64,000 nt of DNA from Myxococcales bacterium (lineage in GTDB: Bacteria > Myxococcota > Polyangia > Polyangiales > Polyangiaceae): assembly GCA_003151595.1 (NCBI GenBank), contig PLXW01000055.1, positions 7,635 to 71,634 on the forward strand, given 5' to 3'. Below, piece by piece: positions 44,223-52,770 of the stretch (positions within the stretch are counted from its first letter, which is position 1; each line of letters begins with the position of its first letter). The notes under the pieces are model-generated. The model was not told where the DNA came from. It saw nothing but the letters and a program-made list of their open reading frames with translations, and did not search any database. Both the position numbers and the translations under genes were made by a program.

Positions 44223-45196
44223 GGCGTGAGTCTCCGGACCTCGGCGTCGTTCGAGAACTCGGTCCCCGTCTCGCCGCTCTGCGAGGTCACTGAGGCTACG
44301 GGGCCGAAGCACTCGGCGATGAACGAGTACGAGCGAGTCGTGGTGGGGACTACGCCGAGCGTTCGAGTGAGCACCGTGCTTACGCGCAGCACGGAGAAGG
44401 TACCGTACGGTGTCTTCATCGTGCCGGCCTCGTCGACCTTCGACACGTACGCCTCCGTGTAGAGGCTCGTAATCCCCTCGGCCGTGCCGGTCACGTTCGA
44501 CGACGTGCTCCACGTCGCGCCGACGGTGAGAGGAAACTGCAGGGTCACGATTGGCGTCGCGTACGTGAGCTCGGTCTGCGTCGTGCCGCTCGCGGGAGAG
44601 ACGACGCCGAGGAGGAGAAGCGAAGCGCTGCTCGCTTCGAAGACTCCGAGGAGCGTCTGCGACGACGAGAGCAGCGAGGCGTATGTCGCGCCGGCGAAGG
44701 TGTTCGCCCACCACGCGCCGGTCGGCGACTGCGTGGTGAAGATGATCGGCTGGTCGCCCGTGAGTGTGCCGGTGAGATCCCACACGCGCGTCCCCGCGTC
44801 GCCGATCGTGCCCGTCGTATCCCATGTCGCGTTCTGCGCCGCGAGGTAGGTCGCGTGCAATCCGGCCTGCATCGGCACTTCCGCTTGCGTGATGGTTCCG
44901 TCGTTGTTCGGGACGCAACCCGCGACCTCGCCGTCACCGAGCGTGGTGGGCGATCCGTCCGCGCCGCCCGCACCATCCACGATAGATGCGTCGCCCCCGC
45001 CAAAGGGGCCGCTGTCCGACGTGCCGGCCTCCGACACCGGCGCCGTCACGCACTGGCCCGAGGCGCTGCACGCGCCCGAGGCGCAGTCGGCTCCGTTCAC
45101 GCACTGCGTCCCGCTTCCGCCGGTGCACCCCGCGAACAGCGTCCACGAAGTCGCCAGGGCCGCCACGGCGAGGGACGGAATGGTGCGTTGCATCAT
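44219..45196 (-). CDS. Lipoprotein, first gene of the PHA operon
   Basis: 325 aa. The signal peptide ends TLFAGC (Cys24). A short Cys-rich segment (CVNGADCASGACSASGQC) and an Asp/Gly/Ala linker precede a domain homologous over its length to the lipoprotein at 40877. ATG 45196 (an ATGATG pair) has GAGGAG. The leader is about 60 nt after the predicted promoter at 45262-45289. Its stop overlaps the start of the hydrolase gene. Function unknown; likely a substrate-binding or barrel-associated surface protein. Confidence 0.88.
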   Translation of the reverse strand: MMQRTIPSLAVAALATSWTLFAGCTGGSGTQCVNGADCASGACSASGQCVTAPVSEAGTSDSGPFGGGDASIVDGAGGADGSPTTLGDGEVAGCVPNNDGTITQAEVPMQAGLHATYLAAQNATWDTTGTIGDAGTRVWDLTGTLTGDQPIIFTTQSPTGAWWANTFAGATYASLLSSSQTLLGVFEASSASLLLLGVVSPASGTTQTELTYATPIVTLQFPLTVGATWSTSSNVTGTAEGITSLYTEAYVSKVDEAGTMKTPYGTFSVLRVSTVLTRTLGVVPTTTRSYSFIAECFGPVASVTSQSGETGTEFSNDAEVRRLTP

Positions 45197-45261
45197 CGGT
45201 ACGGCTCCTCGCGGCAGTGACCGCGCTCTGCCCGGTTCGACCGAGCCTCGATAACGCGGCC

Positions 45262-45289
45262 AAGATAGTCGGCGCGCGGTCACTGTCAA
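45262..45289 (-). promoter_or_regulatory. Sigma-70-type promoter of the PHA operon
   Basis: On the minus strand TTGACA (45289-45284), 16-bp spacer, TATCTT (45267-45262). Both boxes are identical, spacing included, to those of the phasin promoter at 45903-45930. The palindromic operator ends 7 bp upstream of the -35. Confidence 0.75.
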
Positions 45290-45296
45290 GGCGCCA

Positions 45297-45311
45297 TTGT
45301 GCACAGCACAA
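45297..45311. promoter_or_regulatory. Predicted PhaR operator 1 (TTGTGC-N3-GCACAA)
   Basis: TTGTGCACAGCACAA is a perfect 6-bp inverted repeat with a 3-bp spacer. It lies between the divergent PHA operon and phaR, about 50 nt before the phaR start, so it could control both. The TGC-N3-GCA core agrees with published PhaR sites in Paracoccus (CTGC-N3-4-GCAG). Confidence 0.72.
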
Positions 45312-45357
45312 AATCACCGACTGGCACGCGCTGCACTGCACGGCTAGGATGCCCGCG

Positions 45358-45867
45358 ATGCTCGTCAAGAAGTACGCGAACCGCCGTCTCTACGACATGG
45401 AAGCGAGCCGCTACGTCACGCTCGAAGAGCTGGCAGAGCGGATCCGCGAGGGGGCCGAGGCTCGGGTGATCGACGCGAAGACCAACGACGATCTCACGCA
45501 GTCGACGCTCGCCCAGATCATCCTCGAGAGCCGGGGGGCCGCGAAGCTATTGCCGTCGTCGCTCCTCTTGCGGCTGATTCGCATGAACGACGACGCTCTC
45601 GGCGAATTTCTCGGTCGATACATCTCGTGGGCGCTCGACATGTACCTCCAAGCGAAGCAAGGGGCGCAAGCCCTGGCGCCCTACAATCCGCTTGCCATGG
45701 CGCCGTTCGAGGCCACGAGCGCGATGGCGCGACTCTTCGGCGGAATGGCCGGTTGGCGTGACACGGGCACCAAGACCGCAGCGGCGCCGGCTACCAACGA
45801 CGTGGCCGACCTGCGGCGCGAGCTCGAGGCTCTGAAGAAAGAAGTGAAGAAGCAGAAGCGGCACTGA
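45358..45867 (+). CDS. phaR: PHA synthesis regulator PhaR
   Basis: 169 aa. The N-terminal PHB-accumulation regulatory domain is unmistakable: LVKKYANRRLYDMEASRYVTLEELAERI. It binds DNA and, in studied species, also nascent PHA granules, releasing phasin promoters when polymer forms. A PhaR-type middle (LLLRLIRMNDDALGEFLGRYI) and a C-terminal Leu/Lys coiled-coil (LRRELEALKKEVKKQ) follow. ATG 45358 with AGGA 8 nt upstream is preferred over ATG 45349. Divergent from the PHA operon, with operators on both sides of the gene, suggesting autoregulation. Confidence 0.96.
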   Translation: MLVKKYANRRLYDMEASRYVTLEELAERIREGAEARVIDAKTNDDLTQSTLAQIILESRGAAKLLPSSLLLRLIRMNDDALGEFLGRYISWALDMYLQAKQGAQALAPYNPLAMAPFEATSAMARLFGGMAGWRDTGTKTAAAPATNDVADLRRELEALKKEVKKQKRH

Positions 45868-45878
45868 CGAGAGGTTTT

Positions 45879-45895
45879 GTTGTGCGACGCACAAC
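45879..45895. promoter_or_regulatory. Predicted PhaR operator 2 (GTTGTGC-N3-GCACAAC)
   Basis: A 7-bp perfect inverted repeat with spacer GAC, containing the same TTGTGC-N3-GCACAA core as operator 1. It begins 11 nt after the phaR stop and ends 7 bp before the phasin -35 box, just as operator 1 does for the PHA operon. Confidence 0.75.
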
Positions 45896-45902
45896 GAGAC
45901 CC

Positions 45903-45930
45903 TTGACACCGCTGGTTCGCGCTTTATCTT
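45903..45930 (+). promoter_or_regulatory. Sigma-70-type promoter of the phasin gene
   Basis: TTGACA (45903-45908), 16-bp spacer, TATCTT (45925-45930). Transcription would start near 45937, about 38 nt before the phasin ATG, and includes the GGAG ribosome site. Confidence 0.75.
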
Positions 45931-45974
45931 TCGGCGCCGTTGAAGGCAATTTCGCCTGAAAACGGAGATGAACC

Positions 45975-46262
45975 ATGAGCGCCAACGAAGCTTCGCAATC
46001 GCAGCAATCCGTCACCACGTTCCCCTGGCAGCGCGCCGTCGCCGAGCAGATCGAGCGATGGGACGCCGTCGTCAACGACGTCATGGCGGCGGTGGGCAAG
46101 CTCGAGACCCGAGGGTTCGAGCAGGCTTGCGCCAACGCCGATGAGGCCGCTCGCCTCACCAAGGAGTCGGCGGCCTACGCGAGCCTCCTCGGTGCGCAGT
46201 GGCGCAAGCTCGCCATCGACGCCACGCGACAGGCGTTCGAGACGTTCAGCGCGAAGGTCTGA
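45975..46262 (+). CDS. Phasin (PHA granule-associated protein)
   Basis: 95 aa, no signal peptide. Almost entirely amphipathic helix: QRAVAEQIERWDAVVNDVMAAVGKLETRGFEQACANADEAARLTKESAAYASLLGAQWRKLAIDATRQAFETF, quoted in parts here as QRAVAEQIERWD and SLLGAQWRKLAIDATRQ. This is the phasin-2-like composition with few Leu zipper breaks. Location 107 nt after phaR, with its own promoter and PhaR-type operator, matches phaP regulation in other bacteria. It coats PHA granules and sets their size. ATG 45975 with GGAG 9 nt upstream. Confidence 0.85.
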   Translation: MSANEASQSQQSVTTFPWQRAVAEQIERWDAVVNDVMAAVGKLETRGFEQACANADEAARLTKESAAYASLLGAQWRKLAIDATRQAFETFSAKV

Positions 46263-46277
46263 GCGGCGAGAGGCTGC

Positions 46278-48374
46278 TCACCAGACCGAGCAGACCTTGC
46301 CGCTGTTCATCGGCGTGCCGGCCTTGCACTGATACGAGGCTGCAAAAGCCGGCACGTCGGCCATCGGCCCGTTCACGCGCCACTTCGCGGGCGAGTGCGG
46401 ATCGCTGTGCGTGCGCATCTCGAGGAGCTCGGACGTCTCCTTCGTGCACCACCCTTGTGCATACGCGAGGAAGAAGAGCTGTTCGTCGGTGTAGCCGTCG
46501 ACCGTGCGGCGATCGTCGGCGTGCGCTTTCTGCCACGCCTGCAGCGCGCCGTACCCGAGCTTCACGCCGCCGATGTCGGCGATGTTCTCGCCCGACGTGA
46601 GGGGGCCGTTGAGCTTCACGCCCGGGACCGCCTCGTACCCGGAGTACTGATCCTGCACGCACTTGGTGGCGTCGGCGAACTTCGCCTTCGTCTCCTTGGT
46701 CCACCAGTCGCGCAGGTTCCCGGCGCCGTCGAACTGGCTCCCTTCGTCGTCGAAGCCGTGCGTCAGCTCGTGGCCGATCGTGTTCGCTCCTTCGTCTCCG
46801 ATGTTCACCGGCGGGTAGAAATCGCGCGAGAAATACGGCGGCTGAAGCTCGCCGGCGGGGAGCACGATCTCGTTGAGCGACGGGTTGTAGTACGCGTTCA
46901 CCGTCGGCGGCGTCATGCCCCACTCCGTCTTGTCGACGGCGTTCCCCACTTTGCCTAGCCGGCGGTGGAGCTCGAAGCGATCGGCTGCCAGCGCGTTGCC
47001 GGCGTAGTCGGTGCGCGAGACGGTGAAGTCGTATGCGCGCCACTTGTCGGGGTAACCGACCTTGTCGTTGATCAGCTCGAGCTTCGCCAGCGCTGCGGTT
47101 CGCGTGGTGTCGTCCATCCACGCCAGCGCGCCGAGCTCGCTCCGCATCGCGTCGTGGATCGATTGCGTGAGCGCCTTCGCGCGATCCTTCGAGTCGCCCG
47201 CGAACTTCGCCGCCACGTACGGCTGCGCCAATAGCTCGCCGAGCTGGTTGTCGACGTTGCGCACGCACTTCTTCCAGCGCGGCTCGAGCTCCTTCTGTCC
47301 GGTGATCTTCTGCCGCATCGAGAACGCTTCGTTCTGGAACGGCTTCGAGAGGCGCGACGCCTCGGCGTGCGCGACCTGCCACGCCAGGTAGTGACGCCAC
47401 GCCGCCGGCTTCTCTTCGTGCGTGAGCGCGTCGATCCCGGTGAAGTAGGCCTTGTCGTTCACCGAGATCTCTTTCACGCCGGGGAAGCCGAGCGCGGTGA
47501 AATACGAGTCCCAGGGGAACGTCTTGGCGATCGCGGGGAGCCCCGTGCGATCGACGCGGTTGTAGACCTTGTACGGATCGCGCCGAACGACCTTGTCCTG
47601 CTGCAGCTTCGCGATCTTCGTCTCGATCCGCATCACGTCGGCGGTGGCGACCTTGGCCTCGGTCGGCGACATCCCCAGAAGCGCGAACATGCGGCCGACG
47701 TGGCCGACGTAGAAGGCGCGCACGTCCTTCATGTTGCCGACGTCCTTCAGGTAGTAGTCGCGATCGGGGAGGCCGATGCCGTCCTGATCGAGCGAGGCGA
47801 TCATATGCGTCGCGTCTTTGAAGTCTTGCTGCGCGTCGATGTCGAACAGCGGGAAGATCGTGAAGGCGTGGAGCGCCGTGATGGCGTCGGCCAGCGACCT
47901 GGCGTCTTTCACCTTGGCTACGGTGTCGAGCAGCGGCTTGACCGGCGCGGCGCCGGCCTTCTCGACGCTGTCTTCGTCCGTGCACGCAGCGTAGTAGTCA
48001 CCGATCTTCCTGGTCGCCGGATCGTCGCCCGGAGACTTCGCGGCCTTCTCCAGGACGTCGCGCAAGAACGCTTCGTTCGCCTTGATGATCTCCCAACCCA
48101 CGCTCCACTGCGGGAGGTCCGGCGGGATGACGGCGTTCTTCACGAAGCCGCCGCAGGCGTAGCCGAAGTAGTCCTGGCAAGCATCGACCGTCGGGTCCAT
48201 CCAAGCCGCGACGATCCCCGTCTGCGCAAGCGTTAGCGACTTCGCAGGCGCGGCCGAGGCGATCGCCGGCGGCGTCGACTGCGCAGGCGCTTGCGGCGGG
48301 GGAGCCTCGGAGGATGCAGCGCACGCGGCGGCGAGCCCGGCGGCGAGACAGAGCAGCGGAAGGGTCTTGCGCAT
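46278..48374 (-). CDS. M13 family metallopeptidase (PepO/neprilysin-like)
   Basis: 698 aa. Signal peptide with possible lipobox (LAAAC, Cys18). The zinc site HELTH lies near residue 535, the third ligand Glu in ENIADIGG near 597, and the substrate-side NAYYNP motif just before. The C-terminus ends CSVW, normal for M13 enzymes (CxxW). It hydrolyses short extracellular peptides; the length is standard. ATG 48374. Convergent with the phasin gene. Confidence 0.95.
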   Translation of the reverse strand: MRKTLPLLCLAAGLAAACAASSEAPPPQAPAQSTPPAIASAAPAKSLTLAQTGIVAAWMDPTVDACQDYFGYACGGFVKNAVIPPDLPQWSVGWEIIKANEAFLRDVLEKAAKSPGDDPATRKIGDYYAACTDEDSVEKAGAAPVKPLLDTVAKVKDARSLADAITALHAFTIFPLFDIDAQQDFKDATHMIASLDQDGIGLPDRDYYLKDVGNMKDVRAFYVGHVGRMFALLGMSPTEAKVATADVMRIETKIAKLQQDKVVRRDPYKVYNRVDRTGLPAIAKTFPWDSYFTALGFPGVKEISVNDKAYFTGIDALTHEEKPAAWRHYLAWQVAHAEASRLSKPFQNEAFSMRQKITGQKELEPRWKKCVRNVDNQLGELLAQPYVAAKFAGDSKDRAKALTQSIHDAMRSELGALAWMDDTTRTAALAKLELINDKVGYPDKWRAYDFTVSRTDYAGNALAADRFELHRRLGKVGNAVDKTEWGMTPPTVNAYYNPSLNEIVLPAGELQPPYFSRDFYPPVNIGDEGANTIGHELTHGFDDEGSQFDGAGNLRDWWTKETKAKFADATKCVQDQYSGYEAVPGVKLNGPLTSGENIADIGGVKLGYGALQAWQKAHADDRRTVDGYTDEQLFFLAYAQGWCTKETSELLEMRTHSDPHSPAKWRVNGPMADVPAFAASYQCKAGTPMNSGKVCSVW

Positions 48375-48529
48375 GGGCAGTTTCTTAGGCCAATTCGGAC
48401 GCGGGCGGGGCGGCGATCATCACCAATCGTGACGGCGCGCGAGCCGCGTCCCGCCTCTGGGAAAGAACCGGGAACGCGAACCGGAAAGCGTCTGCTATGG
48501 TCCGAGGAGTCGGCTTTAGGAGGGTGGTC

Positions 48530-48934
48530 ATGGCGGGAGTTTCACGGAACACGCTCCGTCGCGTCGCGAGGACGACGGAGTGGTTCATCGTCAGTCAGAT
48601 CGCCAAAGAGATCCCTCCCAGCGAGCGCTTCTTTCTTCTCTATGAGATGAGAGGCCCGCGCAGCGCGCATCCGCTCATCAAGAAGGCGCGGCGCGATCAC
48701 CCCGTCGGGCGGTGCGTGGACGACTACGTCCTGGTGACCGTCACGCGCGGCCAGCTCGAAGCGCTCCTCGAGCTTCCGGATTGGATCGCGAACCACCTTG
48801 GCGACGGCAGCGAGCTGCTGGCGAACGAAGCGCGCTGCATCACGCTCAGCGAGGACTTGCCCAAGCCCGAGGTCGTGAAGGTGGCGGCGCGCTCGGTGAA
48901 TCGTCCGGGCAACGCCGTCATCGTCGACCGCTGA
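48530..48934 (+). CDS. Unknown 134 aa cytoplasmic protein
   Basis: No signal or membrane segment. An excellent AGGAGG lies 7 nt before ATG 48530, which decides the start. N-terminal helix RNTLRRVARTTEWFIVSQI, then alternating segments and a Cys at about 62 and 104; YVLVTVTRGQLEALLELPDWIANH is the clearest stretch. Not recognised; may be a small regulatory or binding protein. It ends 1 nt from the convergent 48935 gene. Confidence 0.72.
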   Translation: MAGVSRNTLRRVARTTEWFIVSQIAKEIPPSERFFLLYEMRGPRSAHPLIKKARRDHPVGRCVDDYVLVTVTRGQLEALLELPDWIANHLGDGSELLANEARCITLSEDLPKPEVVKVAARSVNRPGNAVIVDR

Positions 48935-49507
48935 TCACATCGGCGTCGCGGTCACGTTCAAGACGGACGTGCTCTGCGCGCGGTTGCACGTCTTGGTGTG
49001 CGTCATCTCGGCAGCGCCCACGAAGCGGCTCGCCTTCGAGCCGATGTGGACGGCCTGGCAGGCGTGGCCTTCGACCTGCGCTCCGTTCTCGCATCCGACG
49101 TGGACGTCCCAACAGACGTTGGCGCCGCTCACACCCGAGATCTGAGAGACGTTGCACTCGAAGCCCTTCGCCGGATTTCCGTCGCACGTGACGCTCACCT
49201 TCGGCGCCAGCGCCACGTCGGCCTGCTTCTTCGCAGCCGACGCCGCGACGCCGATGACGACCGCGCAGGTGCCGAAACCCAGGAGCACCAGGACGCCGAA
49301 GACGATGACGAGGATGATTCCCGTCGACATTCCTTTCTTCGGCGGGGGAGGCGCTCCTCCATATGCCGGCGGCGCACCGTAGGGACCGGATCCATAGCCG
49401 GGCGGCGGTCCTCCCGGCGGTCGGCCATACCCCGGCGGAGGCCCTCCCGGTGGCTGCGCTCCACCCGGACCGGGAGGTGCATTTCCGTACGGAGGTTGCA
49501 TACGCAC
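48935..49507 (-). CDS. Pro/Gly-rich single-pass membrane protein
   Basis: 190 aa. The N-terminal 55 residues are Pro/Gly/Tyr-rich repeats (PPGGPPPGYG twice, and PYGAPPAYGGAPPPPK), cytoplasmic by composition. One helix (about 61-88) follows, then a ~100-residue extracytoplasmic domain with five or six Cys (VTCDGNPAKGFECNVS, VCWDVHVGCENG, GHACQ). Such architecture is common in Myxococcota and its function is unknown. ATG 49507, alternative ATG 49501. Confidence 0.8.
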   Translation of the reverse strand: MRMQPPYGNAPPGPGGAQPPGGPPPGYGRPPGGPPPGYGSGPYGAPPAYGGAPPPPKKGMSTGIILVIVFGVLVLLGFGTCAVVIGVAASAAKKQADVALAPKVSVTCDGNPAKGFECNVSQISGVSGANVCWDVHVGCENGAQVEGHACQAVHIGSKASRFVGAAEMTHTKTCNRAQSTSVLNVTATPM

Positions 49508-49683
49508 ACCGTATCAGAACAGGGTTGTGGGCCCGCAAAGGCGGTGCGGCTCACATCCGGCACCTGCGGACTTTTGCACTCATGCTACGATTTCCCGTGC
49601 ACCTCGCGTCTCGCGCGTCGCGCTGATTTCGCGGATTTTCGTGCTCTTCGCGCGAGGATCTGCGCTTGCAGGAGTCACTGACA

Positions 49684-51852
49684 ATGAGCCGAGCTTCCGC
49701 TTTGCGTACGCATCTCTCTGCCATGGTGGCGATCGGTACGTCGGGCGCCATCGCGCTCGTCGCCGCGTGCGGGAGCTCGGGAGCAAATGGGACCGCGAAC
49801 GACGCGGGGACGCCCTTCTCGAACGGCGACGGGTCGACGATCGTCTTCAATCTGGGAGACGGCGGCGGAGACGACGGCGGATCGGGCGCGGTGATCTCGA
49901 ACGTCACGATCGTCCCTTCGAACGCCACGCTCACGGTGCAAGCCGGGCAGACGGTTTCGCAGAACTACAAGGTCATGGGTGTCCTCAACGGGAGCGGCGC
50001 GCCGGTCGACCTCACGAGTCGCTTCGTGTTCTGGGTTCCGGACAACTATCTCGTGGGTGACTTTCCCGCGAACGGCGGACCGGTCTTCACGTCGCGGCTT
50101 CCGGTGGCGGCCACCGATCCGCCGCAGCAAGGGGGCGTGCTCACGGTCGAAGCCGAGGCACTGAACCCGGGCAACGTTCCCATCACGGCCACGACGCCCC
50201 TCACGATCAAGCTGGTGGCCGATCTCGACAACTCGGGCACGTCGGGCGACGCGGGGCTCCCCGCGAATCCCGGTCAGCTCTTTGGCGGGCCTGCCGATCC
50301 CACGCGCGCGCCGGTGCTCGAGTACCCGAACGACGGGACGATGCTCCCGCCGAACCTGCGCATCCTCGACGTGCACTGGATGCCCGGCTCGGCCAGCAAC
50401 ACGCTCTATCAACTCACGTTCACCAGCGCCTCGTCGAGCGTCACCTACTACACACGCTGCGGTGCGATTCAGGATCTCCTCGCCGCGGGCTCGTGCGGCT
50501 TCCAGCTCGATGCGACGGGGTACGGGTATCTCTCTCAATCGAACGCCGGGCAGGGGAACGTTGCAGTCACGATTCGCGGCACCGACGACACGGGGACTGC
50601 GGTGGGGACGTCGGCCACGATCGACATTCAGTTCGCCGAGAACTCGGTGAACGGCGGCGTCTACTACTGGGACGTCACCGACACGCGCATCATGCGCTTC
50701 GACTTCGGCGGCACGTCGACCACGCCCGACATCTTCTTCGCCAAGAGCCAGTACGGCACCGACGGCACGTGCGTCGGGTGCCATGCCATCTCGCGCGACG
50801 GAACGAAGATGGTCGCGTCCGAAGGGGGACAGGGCGACGGGCGGATGAACTTCATCGGCAACATCGCCACTGTCGCGGCGCCGCTGACGCAGACCGAGAA
50901 CACGACGAACCGCGTTCAGTTCGCGTCGTTCGATCCGCTGGGGACTCAGTTCGTGGCCATCGACGCCGACGGACAGATGACGAGCGGTAACAGCAGCACG
51001 AACAACCTCTGGTTCCACGACGGCACGACGGGCCTCGTCGTCGCCAGCGAGACGAAGGCGCTGACGTTCGAGCCCGACCATCCGGCGTGGTCGCCCGACG
51101 GGACGATGATCGCGATGACGCACGTCGGAGTGCACAACACGTCGCAGCGCGAGTACCTGGGTGGAATCGATGTGGCGATGTTCGCTGCAGGGAGCGTGAC
51201 TGATGCAGGCGTGACCGTCGGGGCTGGGGGCGCTTCGCTCGGGACTCCGGTCGTCGTCGTTCCGAACAACGTCACGACCGCCAGCAACGCCGTCAACAGC
51301 TACAACCCGAGCTTCGCGCCCGACTCGACCTTCATGGTCTTCTCGCAGACGATCTGCGCGGTCGGCGACAGTCAGAACGCCGATTGCGACAGCGACATCG
51401 CCGGCAACGTGTCAGCCACGACTTGGGCCGTGAAGCCCGCGGCCGGCGCGACGCCCATTCACCTCGACAACGCGGCCAAGCCCGGCGTCGCCGACGGCGT
51501 CGGTTCGGCGGTGCTCGACACGTTCCCGCGCGCAACGCCGTTCGAGACGAAGCAAGGGACGGGCAAGCTTTTCTGGTTCACCGTGGCGTCGCTGCGGCAG
51601 CCGGGACTGCGACTCAAGAACTGGGACAGCGGAGAAGCGCAGCAGCAGCTCTGGATGTTCGCGGTCGACCCCGCGAAGATCCTCGCCGGGCAGGACGGGA
51701 GCTACACCGCGTTCTTCTTGCCGTTCCAGGACGCGAAGACGTCGAACCACATCGCCGAGTGGACGCAGAAGATCGCCAGCGCGAATCCGCCGGCGCCTCC
51801 ACCTCCTCCTCCGCCGCCTCCACCTCCGCCGGCACCGCCTCCGCCCAAGTGA
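49684..51852 (+). CDS. Lipoprotein with one CxxCH haem motif and beta-propeller-like repeats
   Basis: 722 aa from ATG 49684. The signal peptide ends LVAAC (about Cys29). Ig-like strands occupy roughly 60-180. CVGCH (C363-C366-H367) in TCVGCHAISRDGTKM matches a c-type haem site, followed by PD40/WD40-like TolB repeats (AWSPDGTMIAMTH, SFAPDSTFMVFS). It ends in a near-pure Pro tail. Paralogue of the protein at 56794, sharing YPNDG, CxGCHxxSRDG and LPFQD-x-K-T-x-NH. Possibly an extracellular electron- or ligand-linked protein; the role is unknown. Confidence 0.85.
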   Translation: MSRASALRTHLSAMVAIGTSGAIALVAACGSSGANGTANDAGTPFSNGDGSTIVFNLGDGGGDDGGSGAVISNVTIVPSNATLTVQAGQTVSQNYKVMGVLNGSGAPVDLTSRFVFWVPDNYLVGDFPANGGPVFTSRLPVAATDPPQQGGVLTVEAEALNPGNVPITATTPLTIKLVADLDNSGTSGDAGLPANPGQLFGGPADPTRAPVLEYPNDGTMLPPNLRILDVHWMPGSASNTLYQLTFTSASSSVTYYTRCGAIQDLLAAGSCGFQLDATGYGYLSQSNAGQGNVAVTIRGTDDTGTAVGTSATIDIQFAENSVNGGVYYWDVTDTRIMRFDFGGTSTTPDIFFAKSQYGTDGTCVGCHAISRDGTKMVASEGGQGDGRMNFIGNIATVAAPLTQTENTTNRVQFASFDPLGTQFVAIDADGQMTSGNSSTNNLWFHDGTTGLVVASETKALTFEPDHPAWSPDGTMIAMTHVGVHNTSQREYLGGIDVAMFAAGSVTDAGVTVGAGGASLGTPVVVVPNNVTTASNAVNSYNPSFAPDSTFMVFSQTICAVGDSQNADCDSDIAGNVSATTWAVKPAAGATPIHLDNAAKPGVADGVGSAVLDTFPRATPFETKQGTGKLFWFTVASLRQPGLRLKNWDSGEAQQQLWMFAVDPAKILAGQDGSYTAFFLPFQDAKTSNHIAEWTQKIASANPPAPPPPPPPPPPPPAPPPPK

Positions 51853-51870
51853 GCCGGCGACGCCGCGCGA

Positions 51871-52725
51871 CTACGGCGCTTCGAACGTGATGCGACCGAG
51901 GACGCCCGAGCGGACGTCGTGGATGAGGATGTCTGCCGCCTTGTGCAGATCGATCGTGCCGCCGGCGCGGAGACCACCGCGGCGTCGACCGATCTCCATG
52001 AGGAGCGCGTCGGCAGTCTCCGGGAGATCGGTGATCTTGTAGCGGGTGCGAAGGAGCGCGGGGTAGCGCTCGAGCAAGAACTTCGCGCCGAAGAGGGCGA
52101 CGCTCTCGTAATCGATCGCCGTATCGGGGATCGCTCCGCCGAGCGCGAGACGGAGCGAAGCCGAGGAGTCTTCGATCTTCGGCCAGAGGATGCCGGGGGT
52201 GTCGGCGATGGTCATGCCGTTCTTGAGCGTGACGAGCTGGCGCGACTTGGTCACCGCAGGCTCGTCGCCAACCTTCGCCACCTTGCGCTCCATGAGCGTG
52301 TTGATGAGCGTCGATTTGCCGACGTTGGGAATGCCCACGATCATCGCGCGCACGGTCTTGCCCGGTCCGCTGGGATGCAACGCCAGGCGCTTGCACAGCT
52401 CCGGGATGCGCGACTTGATCTCGCCCGGCTTGTCGGTGCGAATCGCCAGCGCGAGCACTTTGCCTTCGGGTCTCTCCTTCGACGGCTCGGTGCGCCGCTC
52501 GAAGTACGCGAGCCACGCGCGCGTGACCTCCGGATCGGCGAGGTCGCTCTTGCTGAGCACCTTGATGCACGGCTTCTGTTTGCGAAGCTCGGTGACGACC
52601 GGGTTCTCGCTCGCCAGCGGCATCCGCGCGTCGAGGACCTCGATGACCACGTCTTGCGAAGGCATCGCCTCGGCCATCGCCTTGCGCGCCTTGGTCATGT
52701 GGCCCGGGTACCACTGGATCGACAT
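51871..52725 (-). CDS. rbgA: Ribosome biogenesis GTPase YlqF/RbgA
   Basis: 284 aa circularly permuted GTPase needed for late 50S assembly. G-motif order is G4 (SKSD in VLSKSDLAD), G1 (GIPNVGKSTLIN), G3 (DTPG), as in the YlqF group; SKSD replaces the commoner NKxD. The N-terminus MSIQWYPGHMTKARK is the family hallmark and fixes ATG 52725; the frame stays open further upstream but is not conserved. Length normal. Divergent from selO, 45 nt apart. Confidence 0.95.
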   Translation of the reverse strand: MSIQWYPGHMTKARKAMAEAMPSQDVVIEVLDARMPLASENPVVTELRKQKPCIKVLSKSDLADPEVTRAWLAYFERRTEPSKERPEGKVLALAIRTDKPGEIKSRIPELCKRLALHPSGPGKTVRAMIVGIPNVGKSTLINTLMERKVAKVGDEPAVTKSRQLVTLKNGMTIADTPGILWPKIEDSSASLRLALGGAIPDTAIDYESVALFGAKFLLERYPALLRTRYKITDLPETADALLMEIGRRRGGLRAGGTIDLHKAADILIHDVRSGVLGRITFEAP

Positions 52726-52770
52726 TGGGCAGCGGTCTACCACGCGGCTGCTAAGGTCACTGGCTTCGCG

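Noticed and set aside
45318..45342. TGGCACGCGCTGCACTGCA before phaR as a sigma-54 site
   Set aside because: The GG and GC elements are not 10 bp apart, so the invariant spacing fails.
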